Shown one piece after another: positions 36,552 through 46,336 of a stretch of 64,000 nt of DNA (position 1 is its first letter; every line of letters starts with the position of its first letter). The position numbers were made by a program, and so were the translations under genes. Origin of the DNA: RFSX01 sp965248155 (lineage in GTDB: Bacteria; Bacteroidota; Bacteroidia; Chitinophagales; Saprospiraceae); the NCBI GenBank assembly GCA_965248155.1, contig CBDFIO010000001.1:1488001-1552000 (forward strand), read 5' to 3'. The notes beneath the pieces are model-generated. The model was given only the letters and a program-made list of their open reading frames with translations, was not told the origin of the DNA and searched no databases.

Positions 36552-37490
36552 ATGAGGATTATTTTTATGGGGACACCAGATTTTGCTGTCTATTCACTTG
36601 ACATTTTACATACAGCAGGATATGATATCGTGGCCGTAATAACATCTCCTGACAAATATGGAGGCAGGGGACGAAAGACGCTTATTGAATCTGATGTTAA
36701 AAAGTATGCTGTATCCAAAAACTTAGATATACTTCAGCCTAAAAATCTAAAAAGTCCAAAATTCTTAGATGAACTCCGGTCTTATGAAGCTGATTTACAG
36801 ATTGTCGTTGCTTTCAGAATGTTACCTGAAGTAGTTTGGAATATGCCACCGCTTGGCACTTATAATCTACATGGATCTCTACTACCAAAATACAGAGGGG
36901 CTGCTCCTATAAACTGGGCTGTAATTAAAGGAGAAAGTACAACAGGTGTAACCAGCTTCAAATTAAAGCATGAAATTGACACCGGGTCCATTTGTCTTCA
37001 GAAAGAAATTCCAATTTACCTAAGTGATACAGCCGGCACTCTGCATGATCGAATGAAATATGTTGCAGCTGATGTTGTTCTTGAAACGGTTCGCCTTATT
37101 GAAAAAGAAGAGATCAAATTAATTCCTCAGGACAATAGACTAGTCAGTCATGCCCCAAAATTAAACCCTGAAAACACAGAACTTACTTTAAACATTACAA
37201 CCCAAGAAGCTATCCAATTTATTAGAGGATTGAATCCATTCCCGGGAGCTTGGTTTAATCTTGGAGATAAAAAAGTAAAAATTTACGAAGCCATCAAGTC
37301 AGAGCTTACATCCCAGCATGCAAGCGGAACTCTGATTAGTGATAACAAATCTCATTTAAGCATCGCATGCCAAAATGGAAATATTGATATTCTGGAATTA
37401 CAATATCCGGGAAAAAAGAGAATGAAAATTACAGATTTTTTAAATGGGTTCGATATGACCCCTTATGCATTTATGATTGTCGAGAAGTAA
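36552..37490 (+). CDS. fmt: Methionyl-tRNA formyltransferase
   Basis: The 312-residue enzyme has IIFMGTPDFAVYSLD at the N-terminus, the catalytic Asn-His block YNLHGSLLPKYRGAAPINWA, and the catalytic Asp in KLKHEIDTGSICLQ. The C-terminal OB-like domain contains GLNPFPGAWF. It formylates initiator Met-tRNA using 10-formyltetrahydrofolate. The usual partner def is not adjacent. Its 3' end overlaps a small gene on the other strand by 20 bases. Confidence 0.96.
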   Translation: MRIIFMGTPDFAVYSLDILHTAGYDIVAVITSPDKYGGRGRKTLIESDVKKYAVSKNLDILQPKNLKSPKFLDELRSYEADLQIVVAFRMLPEVVWNMPPLGTYNLHGSLLPKYRGAAPINWAVIKGESTTGVTSFKLKHEIDTGSICLQKEIPIYLSDTAGTLHDRMKYVAADVVLETVRLIEKEEIKLIPQDNRLVSHAPKLNPENTELTLNITTQEAIQFIRGLNPFPGAWFNLGDKKVKIYEAIKSELTSQHASGTLISDNKSHLSIACQNGNIDILELQYPGKKRMKITDFLNGFDMTPYAFMIVEK

Positions 37491-37689
37491 CGATGTCAAT
37501 AACCTTGTCAACTGCGAATGTTACAAACTTAATACTTGCAATTAATTGGTCAGTTGTATTATTCAATTCTTGAAGTTCTACCTCTTCCGGATCAATTTGA
37601 TTTGATTCATATTGTTGTAGATAAGCGAATGAGGATGCACTTAGTATTACAAGAAAACAGAAAATTATTTTAGTAGAGGATTTTTTCAT
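37471..37689 (-). CDS. Small exported protein, unknown function
   Basis: The 72-residue protein from the ATG at 37689 has a clear signal peptide (KKSSTKIIFCFLVILSASSFA) and a mature part of about 45 residues, acidic at first (QIDPEEVELQELNNTT) and then amphipathic helical (LIASIKFVTFAVDKVIDIV). No family is recognised. The signal peptide argues that it is a real gene despite its size and the 20-base overlap with fmt. A TTG three codons earlier is also in frame. It is separated from the ABC gene upstream by about 150 bases, in which I see only AT-rich sequence. Confidence 0.5.
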   Translation of the reverse strand: MKKSSTKIIFCFLVILSASSFAYLQQYESNQIDPEEVELQELNNTTDQLIASIKFVTFAVDKVIDIVTSRQS

Positions 37690-37851
37690 AGTCGTCAATA
37701 AGAACTTTTAAGCATCTTATCTGCATAACGTTAATAAAAGAATAAAAGTTACAAGATGGTGAACTTTTTGAGAAGTTTTAAACGAAAGATCAGCTTTTAG
37801 ATAATTTCTAATGTATTGTTAGATGTATTGAATAACTTCTATTGTATTATA

Positions 37852-39486
37852 TCAAATATTAGATGAAGTAGTCAAAATTAAGGGATTTAGCTCTAAAACC
37901 CTATCTGAAACAAATTTGACAACCTTTAGATCATGAGAAATAAAAACTACTGTCAGGTCATCTTGTCTGTTTAGTTCAAGAATCAAGTTTATTACTTGTG
38001 CTTGAGAAGAAACATCCAGTGCTGACAATACTTCATCACAAATAAGTAGATCCGGATTAAGCAGTAATGATCTGGCAATTAATACTCTTTGTCTCTCACC
38101 TCCGGACATCATTCTAGGAACTTTTTCTAGAAATTGTCTTTCCAGGCCCACTCTTTTTAAAGCCTTAATCATCAAAGTATTAGAATCTTCCTGAGAATCT
38201 AATACTTCTGATAGAAGCTCCTTAACAGAATAATGAGGGGGCATAGAAAAAAGAGGATCTTGGAAAATAATTTGGTACTTACTTTGAAGTCTTTTTATTT
38301 CATTTTCACTTCTAGAGCGTATATCCTGACCATTAATAATAAATTCTCCATCATCAGGGAGTTCCAATAATGCAAGAATTCTTGCAAGCGTCGATTTACC
38401 ACTTCCAGAATCACCAACAAGACCAAATACTTCGCCTTTTCGAATATTAAAATTCAACTCTTCAAAAACATTAAACTTTTCTTTAGCACTACTAAATATT
38501 GAATTTTCATTCAAGTAAGATTTTGATAGACTTCGTGCCTCAATTAAAATTTCTGAATTTTCAAATGAAGCACTCCTCTCTTTAATGTACTCATCCGGTA
38601 TTAAATTACTCTGATAGAAGGCCTTTTTTGTTAAATCCGGGTTATCTAAATAATCATCTAACAAAGGAAGCCGGTATACATTAGAGTCTTCTGGTAGATT
38701 ACATGAAATCAGTGCTTTAGTAAAAGCATTATGAGGCTGATTTATTATTTGATCAACAGAACCCTCTTCTAATATTTCTCCTTCATTTAAAATTAAAATA
38801 CGATCACTGACTTTTGAAACAATTTCAATATTATGAGAAATAAGTAGAATCGAAATTTGCCGAGTCCTATTTATTTTCAATAGCAATTCAAGCAATTCTG
38901 CTTTCAAATTTGCATCCAGAGCAGAAACAGGCTCATCTGCCAAAATAAACTGTGGATTATTAGCCAAGGCCAATGCTATCAACACTCTCTGCAATTGCCC
39001 TCCTGATAATTGATGTGGATAAGATGTGAGCATGCGTTGTGGATCCTCAAGACCTACTTCAATGATAAGTTCGCTTAAGATATCTTCCAACTCAGTTCCT
39101 GAATATTTATTTTTCGTAATGAGCTTTTCTGAGATCTGCTTTTTAATAGTCTTTGAGGGATTTAGAATAGCTTTTGACTGTTGGAATACAATTCCAATCT
39201 CTTCATTCCGATATGTAGATAATTGTTGATTATTAAATTGAAATATATTTTGCTTTACCCCTTCTTTTTCTAATTCAATATTACCAGACAAATTGAATAA
39301 TACCAGATTTTCCGTAAGTCGTGAAAGCATTTTAACTATCATTGATTTACCACTTCCGGATGGTCCTACTATGGAAAGAATTTCAGAAGGGCCTAGTGTG
39401 AAATTTATATTATTAAGAATAGTCGCCTCGGAATCTTTCTTTCCAATTGTCAAACTTAAATTCTGAATATTCAACTTGCTCTTCAT
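37852..39486 (-). CDS. Fused two-domain ABC ATPase, peptide/nickel (DppD-DppF/YejF) type
   Basis: The 544-residue protein holds two complete ABC domains. Domain 1: Walker A GPSGSGKSMIVK, signature LSGGQLQRVLIALAL, Walker B FILADEPVSALD. Domain 2, from about residue 315: Walker A GDSGSGKSTLAR, signature MSGGERQRVLIARSLL, Walker B LLICDEVLSALD. It resembles the dipeptide/oligopeptide ATPases DppD and DppF in one chain, as in YejF. The oligopeptide C-terminal extension of domain 1 is shortened. No permease or binding protein is adjacent, so its membrane partners are encoded elsewhere. It is divergent from the AsmA-like gene. Confidence 0.92.
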   Translation of the reverse strand: MKSKLNIQNLSLTIGKKDSEATILNNINFTLGPSEILSIVGPSGSGKSMIVKMLSRLTENLVLFNLSGNIELEKEGVKQNIFQFNNQQLSTYRNEEIGIVFQQSKAILNPSKTIKKQISEKLITKNKYSGTELEDILSELIIEVGLEDPQRMLTSYPHQLSGGQLQRVLIALALANNPQFILADEPVSALDANLKAELLELLLKINRTRQISILLISHNIEIVSKVSDRILILNEGEILEEGSVDQIINQPHNAFTKALISCNLPEDSNVYRLPLLDDYLDNPDLTKKAFYQSNLIPDEYIKERSASFENSEILIEARSLSKSYLNENSIFSSAKEKFNVFEELNFNIRKGEVFGLVGDSGSGKSTLARILALLELPDDGEFIINGQDIRSRSENEIKRLQSKYQIIFQDPLFSMPPHYSVKELLSEVLDSQEDSNTLMIKALKRVGLERQFLEKVPRMMSGGERQRVLIARSLLLNPDLLICDEVLSALDVSSQAQVINLILELNRQDDLTVVFISHDLKVVKFVSDRVLELNPLILTTSSNI

Positions 39487-39659
39487 CTGATAAACAAAAT
39501 AATTAATCTAATCTAGGATAAATTATTATTATCGGAATATGAAGAATCTTTGTATCAGGGTTTACATCTAATTTTTATTAATAAATACAAAAAACCAGAA
39601 TCCATGAATCTTTTTAAGCTCATTCTTCGTTCAACTCATCATACCATCATCAATTTATA

Positions 39660-42600
39660 ATGAAAAGATATCTGAGGTACTTTATATGGGTTTTTACAGC
39701 TTGCTTAATTGCTTTCATTCTGGTTCCATTCATATTCCAGGAAAAGTTTATCGAAGCAATAAAAGAACAAATTGAAACCTATGTTGATGCTGATGTTGAG
39801 TTTGAATCCGGTAAAATATCATTGATTAGTTCATTTCCTGCAATCTCAGTAAGTCTTCAAAATGTAAGAATTGATGGTATAAATGATTTTAATGAAATCA
39901 ATCTGATCAGAAGTGATCAATTTTCATTTACAACAGACTGGAAATCACTTCTTCGTTCCAATAAGGGTATTGAAATAAGTGCCCTCCATCTTGAAAACAC
40001 TTCACTTAATATCCATATTCTTAAAGACGGCACCCCGAATTATAGAATACTTAAATCTACTCAAGAGGAAGAATCCAAAGTACTATTTGGCGAAATCAAA
40101 AAATATGTTTTTGAAAATGCTCAAATCAGATATAAAGATTTATCCTCTGGTTTGCAGATGGAATTTAAAGATATCTATCACGAGGGTTCAGGTGAATTTA
40201 ATAATGTAAAATTCGATCTTAATACAACAACTTCAATTGAAGAAGCAACCATCACTTACGATGGAATTAATTATTTGAATAATGTCCATCTAGCGGGCGA
40301 TGTAAAAATGGGTATTGATCTCGATAAAAATCTTTACTTATTAAAAGAAAATTTTATAAAACTTAATGAATTAGATTTTTCTATAGTCGGTTTCATCCAA
40401 ATCTTAAAAAATGCCTATGAATTGGATCTCAGCATTGATGCTCCCAATAATAGTGTAAGTTCTCTCCTTTCAATGGTACCCTACGTTTATAAAGAACAAT
40501 ATGATCAAATACAATCCACCGGCAATGGATCACTTAGTGCAATAGTTAAAGGAAGACTGGATAATAACAAAAATCTAAAACCGGCGATAAATATATTATT
40601 GGGCTTAGATAATGGAAGCGTTCAGTATTCAGACTCAAAATACCAGATCGAAAGAATAAATCTAAGAGCAGAATTATCAGCCAAAGAATCCAGTTGGTCA
40701 GATATGGTAGTTGATATTCCAAGTTTTGTCATCATGATCAATGAAGAACAATTAATGGGACGTCTAAGCATTTCTGATATTTATGGTAACACGAATTATC
40801 AAGGCACCTTAATCGGAGAATTGGATCTCGAAAAGTTTAACGATGCAATAAGGCTAAATGCCATCGATCAATTTGCTGGAGTTATGAAAAGCGATATTTC
40901 ATTTTCAACTGATAAAATGTCTATCCTCAATAACTCATATGAGAAGATGAATATGGAAGGTCAGATGGAGCTAAACAATCTGAGGATAGACTTCACGGAT
41001 GAAAATAAATTCTCATTAGAAAAACTGGAAGCATCGATGTCTCCGGAAACCATACATTCCAAGTATTCAAATGCCATATATAACACAACTGATTTCACCG
41101 GGGAATTAAAATTGAATAATCCTTTTTATCTGTTAACTGATGAACAAAAGCCAAAATTGATAATCCGCGGTAAAAGCAAGCAAGTAAATTTGAATGCATT
41201 AAAATATTCCAAAAGCGATCCTGATACAAGCAAAGAACAAAAATTTTCTATTCCATTTGATGTTGAGCTTGACTACCAAATAGATAAACTCCAACATTCT
41301 GAATACAGAATTAGTGACATCGAATTGAAGGCATCATATGAAGATTCAATATTCTACCATAATGCTTCACTAAGATTGTTTAATTCCGAAAGTAAAAGTC
41401 GAGGAGAAATAAAAAACTTTGGTCAGTACCTGAAAAACAAAGGACAATTAGAAGGAGATATATTTTTTGAAAGTGAAAATTTAGATTTAAACAGGTTCAA
41501 ATCTACCCGAACTTCTTCTTCTCAAGAAAGTATGATTACTATTCCTGACAATATCAATTTGAAAATATACTATGATATTGATCGACTCAAGTATGGAGAT
41601 TATAGCTTAACTTCTGTCGATGGCAAATTGACTATTGACCAGGGTACTGCAACATTGCAGGAAGGAACGGCCAGATTATTCAATGGCAATATTGCCTTGG
41701 AAGGAAATTATAATACTAAAGACCCGAAAAATCCTCTTTTCGACTTTAGATACAATATGTCAAACATAGACTTTAGTCAGATGTTTTTGTCTTCTGAAAC
41801 ATTTAAAGCTTTAGCTCCCATTGCAGAATATATTAATGGCATATTCAATTCAACACTTGTAATGTCAGGCCCATTGAAATCCAATATGATTCCAGATTTA
41901 TATAGCTTAAGCGCTTCAGGCTATCTGGAAACTGTAAAGGGTAAAATAAATGGGTTCAGGCCACTTGAAGTAATGGGTGCCGATTTCGGTCTGGAACAAT
42001 TAGAAAACTGGAATATTAAAGATTCTAAAAATTGGTTTGAAATAACCAATGGTGTTATTTACCTCAAAGAACATGATTATAGAATCGAGGATATGGAATT
42101 TAAAGTAGCTGGGCATCATTCTCTTTCACAGGAAATTGATTACACTATAAAAGCCATTATTCCACGAGAAAAGTTGAAAGAAGGTCAGATTGGAGAAGAA
42201 TTCAATTCAAGTTTGGATAGAATTGATGAAATGGCAAAAGCCAGAGGTTTAGATATTTCATTAGGTGAAAATATATACTTTACGATTAAGCTTACAGGAA
42301 CCATAGCCAGTCCACGAATCACTATAACTCCCACAGGCTCTGGTGGAAAGTCCATTGACGAATTGGTTCAAGAAGAAATTAAAAACAAAATAGAAGAAAC
42401 CAAAGATAGTGTGTCGGTGATCATCGAAACTAAGAAAGATGAAATCCTGGATACAATCTCGCAAAGAATTGAAGAAAAAATTGATACTCTGGAAGTGATA
42501 GTTGAAGAAAAAATCGATAGTTTGAAAGCTTCAGCTGAAGATAAAATCAAAGATGTTATAAAAGACGAAATTGAAAGTAAATTGGATTCTAGCAATCAGG

Positions 42601-42749
42601 TTAAATTAGATAGTTTAAAAGCAGCTACCGAAGACAAAATCAAAGATGTTTTTGGAGATAGTGCACAAAAGGATATCGATTCAATAAAATCCAGGTTAAA
42701 AGATTGGAATCCTTTTAAAAAGAAAAAAAACGACTCAAAGAACAAATAG
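39660..42749 (+). CDS. AsmA-like envelope protein with long C-terminal coiled coil
   Basis: The 1029-residue protein has an N-terminal membrane anchor (residues 4-27), the AsmA-type start that follows it (KFIEAIKEQIETYVDADVEF, GKISLISSFPAISVSLQNV), a long beta-rich body, and a C-terminal region from about residue 900 of charged heptads repeating DSLKA and EDKIKDV (for example at about 950-960 and 980-990). AsmA-family proteins are anchored in the inner membrane and form grooves thought to carry phospholipids to the outer membrane. The other AsmA/TamB-type protein is encoded at 54969-59855. It stops one base before the amidotransferase gene, so the two share a transcript. Confidence 0.88.
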   Translation: MKRYLRYFIWVFTACLIAFILVPFIFQEKFIEAIKEQIETYVDADVEFESGKISLISSFPAISVSLQNVRIDGINDFNEINLIRSDQFSFTTDWKSLLRSNKGIEISALHLENTSLNIHILKDGTPNYRILKSTQEEESKVLFGEIKKYVFENAQIRYKDLSSGLQMEFKDIYHEGSGEFNNVKFDLNTTTSIEEATITYDGINYLNNVHLAGDVKMGIDLDKNLYLLKENFIKLNELDFSIVGFIQILKNAYELDLSIDAPNNSVSSLLSMVPYVYKEQYDQIQSTGNGSLSAIVKGRLDNNKNLKPAINILLGLDNGSVQYSDSKYQIERINLRAELSAKESSWSDMVVDIPSFVIMINEEQLMGRLSISDIYGNTNYQGTLIGELDLEKFNDAIRLNAIDQFAGVMKSDISFSTDKMSILNNSYEKMNMEGQMELNNLRIDFTDENKFSLEKLEASMSPETIHSKYSNAIYNTTDFTGELKLNNPFYLLTDEQKPKLIIRGKSKQVNLNALKYSKSDPDTSKEQKFSIPFDVELDYQIDKLQHSEYRISDIELKASYEDSIFYHNASLRLFNSESKSRGEIKNFGQYLKNKGQLEGDIFFESENLDLNRFKSTRTSSSQESMITIPDNINLKIYYDIDRLKYGDYSLTSVDGKLTIDQGTATLQEGTARLFNGNIALEGNYNTKDPKNPLFDFRYNMSNIDFSQMFLSSETFKALAPIAEYINGIFNSTLVMSGPLKSNMIPDLYSLSASGYLETVKGKINGFRPLEVMGADFGLEQLENWNIKDSKNWFEITNGVIYLKEHDYRIEDMEFKVAGHHSLSQEIDYTIKAIIPREKLKEGQIGEEFNSSLDRIDEMAKARGLDISLGENIYFTIKLTGTIASPRITITPTGSGGKSIDELVQEEIKNKIEETKDSVSVIIETKKDEILDTISQRIEEKIDTLEVIVEEKIDSLKASAEDKIKDVIKDEIESKLDSSNQVKLDSLKAATEDKIKDVFGDSAQKDIDSIKSRLKDWNPFKKKKNDSKNK

Positions 42750-42750
42750 T

Positions 42751-43326
42751 ATGAAACAAGTTCTACTCGTTGACAATTATGATTCATTTACTTACAACCT
42801 CTTTCAGTTGTTAGAGGAGAGTCCGCAAAATTGTGAAATCGATATCGTAAAGAATGATGAAATCGATATTGAATCCGTAGAGCAATATGAATACATAGTT
42901 ATATCGCCGGGACCAGGGCTACCGCAGGAGGCGAACCTTCTTCAAAATTTGCTCAATAGATATCTTCATTCAAAAAAGATTCTAGGAATTTGTTTGGGAA
43001 TGCAAGCCATCGCATGCACACTTGGCGCTCGTCTATTCCAACACCAACCGGTATTCCATGGGCTTGAATCCAAGATTTTAATTTCGAATACCAATTCTCC
43101 ACTTTACAACGGAATCGATCGAGAGTTCAAAGTAGGACGCTATCACAGCTGGCTCGTGGATCCAAAAAGTATAAACGAGAAGTTGGTAGTAGACGGTGTA
43201 GATGAGGATGGGCATATTATGAGTATCAGATTGGATGACAAACCCGTATTCGGTCTCCAGTATCATCCAGAATCTATAATGACCTCGGTTGGGCAAAAGA
43301 TTGTAGAAAATTTTCTCAATCTTTGA
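42751..43326 (+). CDS. Glutamine amidotransferase subunit, TrpG/PabA type
   Basis: The 191-residue class I glutamine amidotransferase begins VLLVDNYDSFTYNLFQLLEE and contains SPGPGLPQEA, the nucleophile Cys81 (GICLGMQ), and His172 and Glu174 (QYHPES). It supplies ammonia for anthranilate (TrpG) or aminodeoxychorismate (PabA) synthesis; many bacteria use one protein for both. No trpE or pabB is in the window, so the partner is not decided. aroC and folP, which make its chorismate substrate and use its folate-pathway product, are at 53923-55002 and 59929-60768. Confidence 0.9.
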   Translation: MKQVLLVDNYDSFTYNLFQLLEESPQNCEIDIVKNDEIDIESVEQYEYIVISPGPGLPQEANLLQNLLNRYLHSKKILGICLGMQAIACTLGARLFQHQPVFHGLESKILISNTNSPLYNGIDREFKVGRYHSWLVDPKSINEKLVVDGVDEDGHIMSIRLDDKPVFGLQYHPESIMTSVGQKIVENFLNL

Positions 43327-43339
43327 TTTAAAGACCTGC

Positions 43340-44698
43340 ATGAAAAATCGAAAGTTTGTCATTTTAACAATTTCGATATTAATAATTCTTGGAATTACTA
43401 TCTCCATACAACTCCCAAAAATTCAAATTGCCAATGCTTATGCTGCAAAAAAAGTCTGTTCATGCCTTTTTGTTGCCCAGCGCAATCCAAACTCAATTAT
43501 AGATCAAGATTTAAATATTTTTCCATTACAATATGCTGACATCGAAATTGATACAGTTAGAAAAAATGTAAGTGCTAGCATATTGGGTTTAAAAAAAGCC
43601 ACTGCTCAATACAAGGATGGATTAGGATGTTCTTTGATAATTGGTGATGACAACTACAATATCCGATTTATAACAGAAAGACCCCACACCCAATACCTCA
43701 ATGATAGTTTGGCCTGGCCATATGGCAAACAAGAAGTCACCCATAGTTTAAATCAAATAAACTCAGACCTTTTGAATGATGCTTTTGAGTTGGCGTTTGA
43801 CAAAGAGGGAGAATGGATGAAGCAAACAAGAGCATTGTTAGTCATTCAGAATGATACCCTGCTTCATGAACAATATGCAGAAGGATTCGATCTCAATACG
43901 CCAATTCTGGGTTGGTCAATGACAAAAAGTATTACCAACGCCCTGATCGGAATATTGATTAAAAATGGGACCATTGAGTTGGATCAAGATCATCTTTTTC
44001 AGCAGTGGTCCAATGATCAGAGAAGAGAGATTACCGTTGATAATTTATTAAGGATGTCTAGTGGTTTAATGTGGAATGAAAATTATGGTTCTATTTCTGA
44101 TGTCACTAAAACACTTTATACTCAAGAGAACAGTTTTGATTTTATTGTTGAGCAAGATCAAGAAACAGAGCCAGGAATATTTTGGGAATATTCGAGCGGA
44201 ACAACTAACCTACTTGGTCAGCTAATAAGAAATCAATTCGAACAATTCATACAATATCAAGCCTTCCCATATTTAGAATTGTTTAATAAAATAGGAATGG
44301 ATTCTGCGCAATTGGAATGTGATGAGGCCGGAAATTATGTTCTGTCGAGTTATTGTTATGCAAGCCCTAGAGACTGGGCTAAATTAGGACAACTTTACCT
44401 TAACAACGGCCGCTGGAAACATTTGGAAATACTTGATGAATCATTTATCGATTATTCTATTCTTCCGGCGCCGGCTTGTAAAGATGAAAATTATGGAGCT
44501 CATATCTGGCTCAACACAAATGGTAATTCTTACCCTGATGTCGAAGAAGAAATGTTTATTTTTAATGGGTTTCAAGGACAACATGTTTGTATCATTCCTT
44601 CAAAAAAGCTCGTTGTTGTTCGAATGGGATTAAGTACAGGTCCTCCATTCGATATGAATCAGGTATTGTCTTTAATCTCTCGGTCTGTAACTGGTTAA
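43340..44698 (+). CDS. Serine hydrolase, beta-lactamase-related, membrane-anchored
   Basis: The 452-residue protein has an N-terminal membrane anchor (VILTISILIILGITISIQL), about 120 residues of linker domain, and then a class C/esterase fold with S-x-x-K at Ser193-Lys196 (GWSMTKSITNALIG), Y-S-S at Tyr284 (WEYSSGTTN), and the end pattern GFQGQHVCIIPSKKLVVVRMG. It resembles the 6-aminohexanoate-dimer-hydrolase/EstB group. The substrate is unknown. It lies 13 bases after the amidotransferase gene. A related enzyme is encoded at 22271-23410. Confidence 0.87.
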   Translation: MKNRKFVILTISILIILGITISIQLPKIQIANAYAAKKVCSCLFVAQRNPNSIIDQDLNIFPLQYADIEIDTVRKNVSASILGLKKATAQYKDGLGCSLIIGDDNYNIRFITERPHTQYLNDSLAWPYGKQEVTHSLNQINSDLLNDAFELAFDKEGEWMKQTRALLVIQNDTLLHEQYAEGFDLNTPILGWSMTKSITNALIGILIKNGTIELDQDHLFQQWSNDQRREITVDNLLRMSSGLMWNENYGSISDVTKTLYTQENSFDFIVEQDQETEPGIFWEYSSGTTNLLGQLIRNQFEQFIQYQAFPYLELFNKIGMDSAQLECDEAGNYVLSSYCYASPRDWAKLGQLYLNNGRWKHLEILDESFIDYSILPAPACKDENYGAHIWLNTNGNSYPDVEEEMFIFNGFQGQHVCIIPSKKLVVVRMGLSTGPPFDMNQVLSLISRSVTG

Positions 44699-44852
44699 AG
44701 ATGAGCATTTTAGAGTTTATAATTCTATTTTAGATAAACCTAAATTAGCAGCTAGGAAACTAAAGATCCCTATTGTAATGCCTAGAATATTAAATAATTT
44801 CTAATCCAAAGAAAGAAAAACGAATAGAAGGATTAGGAAAGAAATAAGTCAG

Positions 44853-44873
44853 ATTATTTCTAAACGAAATAAT
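44853..44873. terminator. Probable bidirectional hairpin terminator
   Basis: ATTATTTC and GAAATAAT form a perfect 8-base stem around TAAAC, directly beside the stop of the minus-strand DUF389 gene and downstream of the plus-strand hydrolase. TTTTATT follows on the plus strand, and a T-rich run on the minus strand. The AT-rich stem makes it a weak candidate. The rest of the 176-base gap (44699-44874) shows nothing else. Confidence 0.4.
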
Positions 44874-44874
44874 T

Positions 44875-46277
44875 TTATTCAATTATCAAAACAAGGGTAT
44901 CCAGATCATAACTGGATTTCAGATAGTTCTCGAGTTGATCTCTTTTTTTCTTATTTGAATTGGGCCATTTAGCAACGACAATTGGAAGTTCTGCATGTTT
45001 ATCTCCAAAATCAGAATATCTGCTGAATCCTAGTCGAAGGGATTGTATTTCAGGAATGAAAATTTTGATCTCCTTACACACTGTTTCAAACATCGAGGAG
45101 TCAAGCTTCATAATATCACTTCTATTCTGAACATCTTCAATAAATTGGATTCTGTCTTCCCGTTCAGATTCCAGTTTTACAATCTGATTATTAATTATAT
45201 CCCCTAATCCTGATAATTGATTTTCAAGTTGTCTGACTTTCGTCAAATTGATTTCTGATGTTGGAATTATTTCTATACTTGTGTTTTCCAGTTGTAAGTC
45301 CCGCAAGCCCTCTTCATAATAAGGAATCTTAGATCTATTAATAGAATCACCATATACTTTTAAAATTAATTTCCGGGATCTGTCATCCAGACTTAACAAC
45401 TCATAGTCATCTAGGAAAATGTAATGCTCTCCCAGATAGTTTTTTACGAAACTATCTACTCTCCTATCGTCCTGAGCTTCAATAAATACGTCTTTGAAAA
45501 TTAGAAAGCTTGGAATAATCATGATGACACTGAAAAAACCTACATAACCAATGTTTTTTCTTCGTTCTGTTTTTGAAGCATAGGATTTATAGGGAAATTT
45601 TAAATATCGAACAATCAAATAAGTAGCAAATGCGACGAAAAATGAATTCAAGAAGAACAGATAAAACGATCTGGTCGCGATCTCCCATGATCCATGTGCG
45701 ATTCCATATCCGGAAACACATAAAGGAGGCATTAATGCTGTGGCAATTGCTACTCCCGGCAATGTCGTTGAAATATCTTTTCTGGCAATAGAAATAATAC
45801 CAGCTATTCCGCCAAAAATGGCAATAAGTACATCCAGAAAAGTAGGTGCCGTTCTGGCACTAATCTGTCCGGTAAACTCATCCAATGGGGTTACAAAAAA
45901 ATAAATCGTAGAAAAGACAATCGCAATCAAAATCGCAGCCCCAAAATGCATGAGCGCATGATATAAGGCATCCTTGTCATTAATTCCAACTGCAAGACCG
46001 ATTCCTAAGATCGGAGACATAAGAGGTGAAATAAGCATGGCTCCGATGATAACTGCCTGAGAATCCAGATTTAATCCTATGGATACAATAATAATACTAC
46101 ACATGAGCATCCAGGCATTGGCTCCACTCATTGATTGCTTGGACTTAATTTCTCTTATTGTCCCCACTTATCAACACCATGAGAAAGATCTACAAATTCA
46201 GTGAGCAGATTAAGAAAGTAACTCTTTATATCTCCGTATGAAATTTTGCTTTCTTCCTTTTTCAGATGTTCTTCCAT
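44875..46277 (-). pseudogene. DUF389 membrane protein, frameshifted near the N-terminus
   Basis: From the GTG at 46167 the frame encodes 430 residues of a DUF389 (TIGR00341-type) protein: SIGLNLDSQAVIIGAMLISPLM, GIGLAVGINDKDAL, LPGVAIATALMPPLCVSGYG, with six to seven membrane segments and a soluble C-terminal coiled-coil part. The codon before that GTG is TAA. The N-terminal part of the family is found in another frame from the ATG at 46277: MEEHLKKEESKISYGDIKSY then FLNLLTEFVDLSHGVDKWG. One extra G in the GGGG (plus strand CCCC, 46162-46165) would join them as DKWGTIREIK, a 467-residue protein. The function of DUF389 is unknown. It is the last gene of the minus-strand run. Confidence 0.85.
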
Positions 46278-46336
46278 CAAGTTTTATTCATTGGCTTTGA
46301 AATCAAGATAGTAAAAATGAAATATAATATCCGTCT

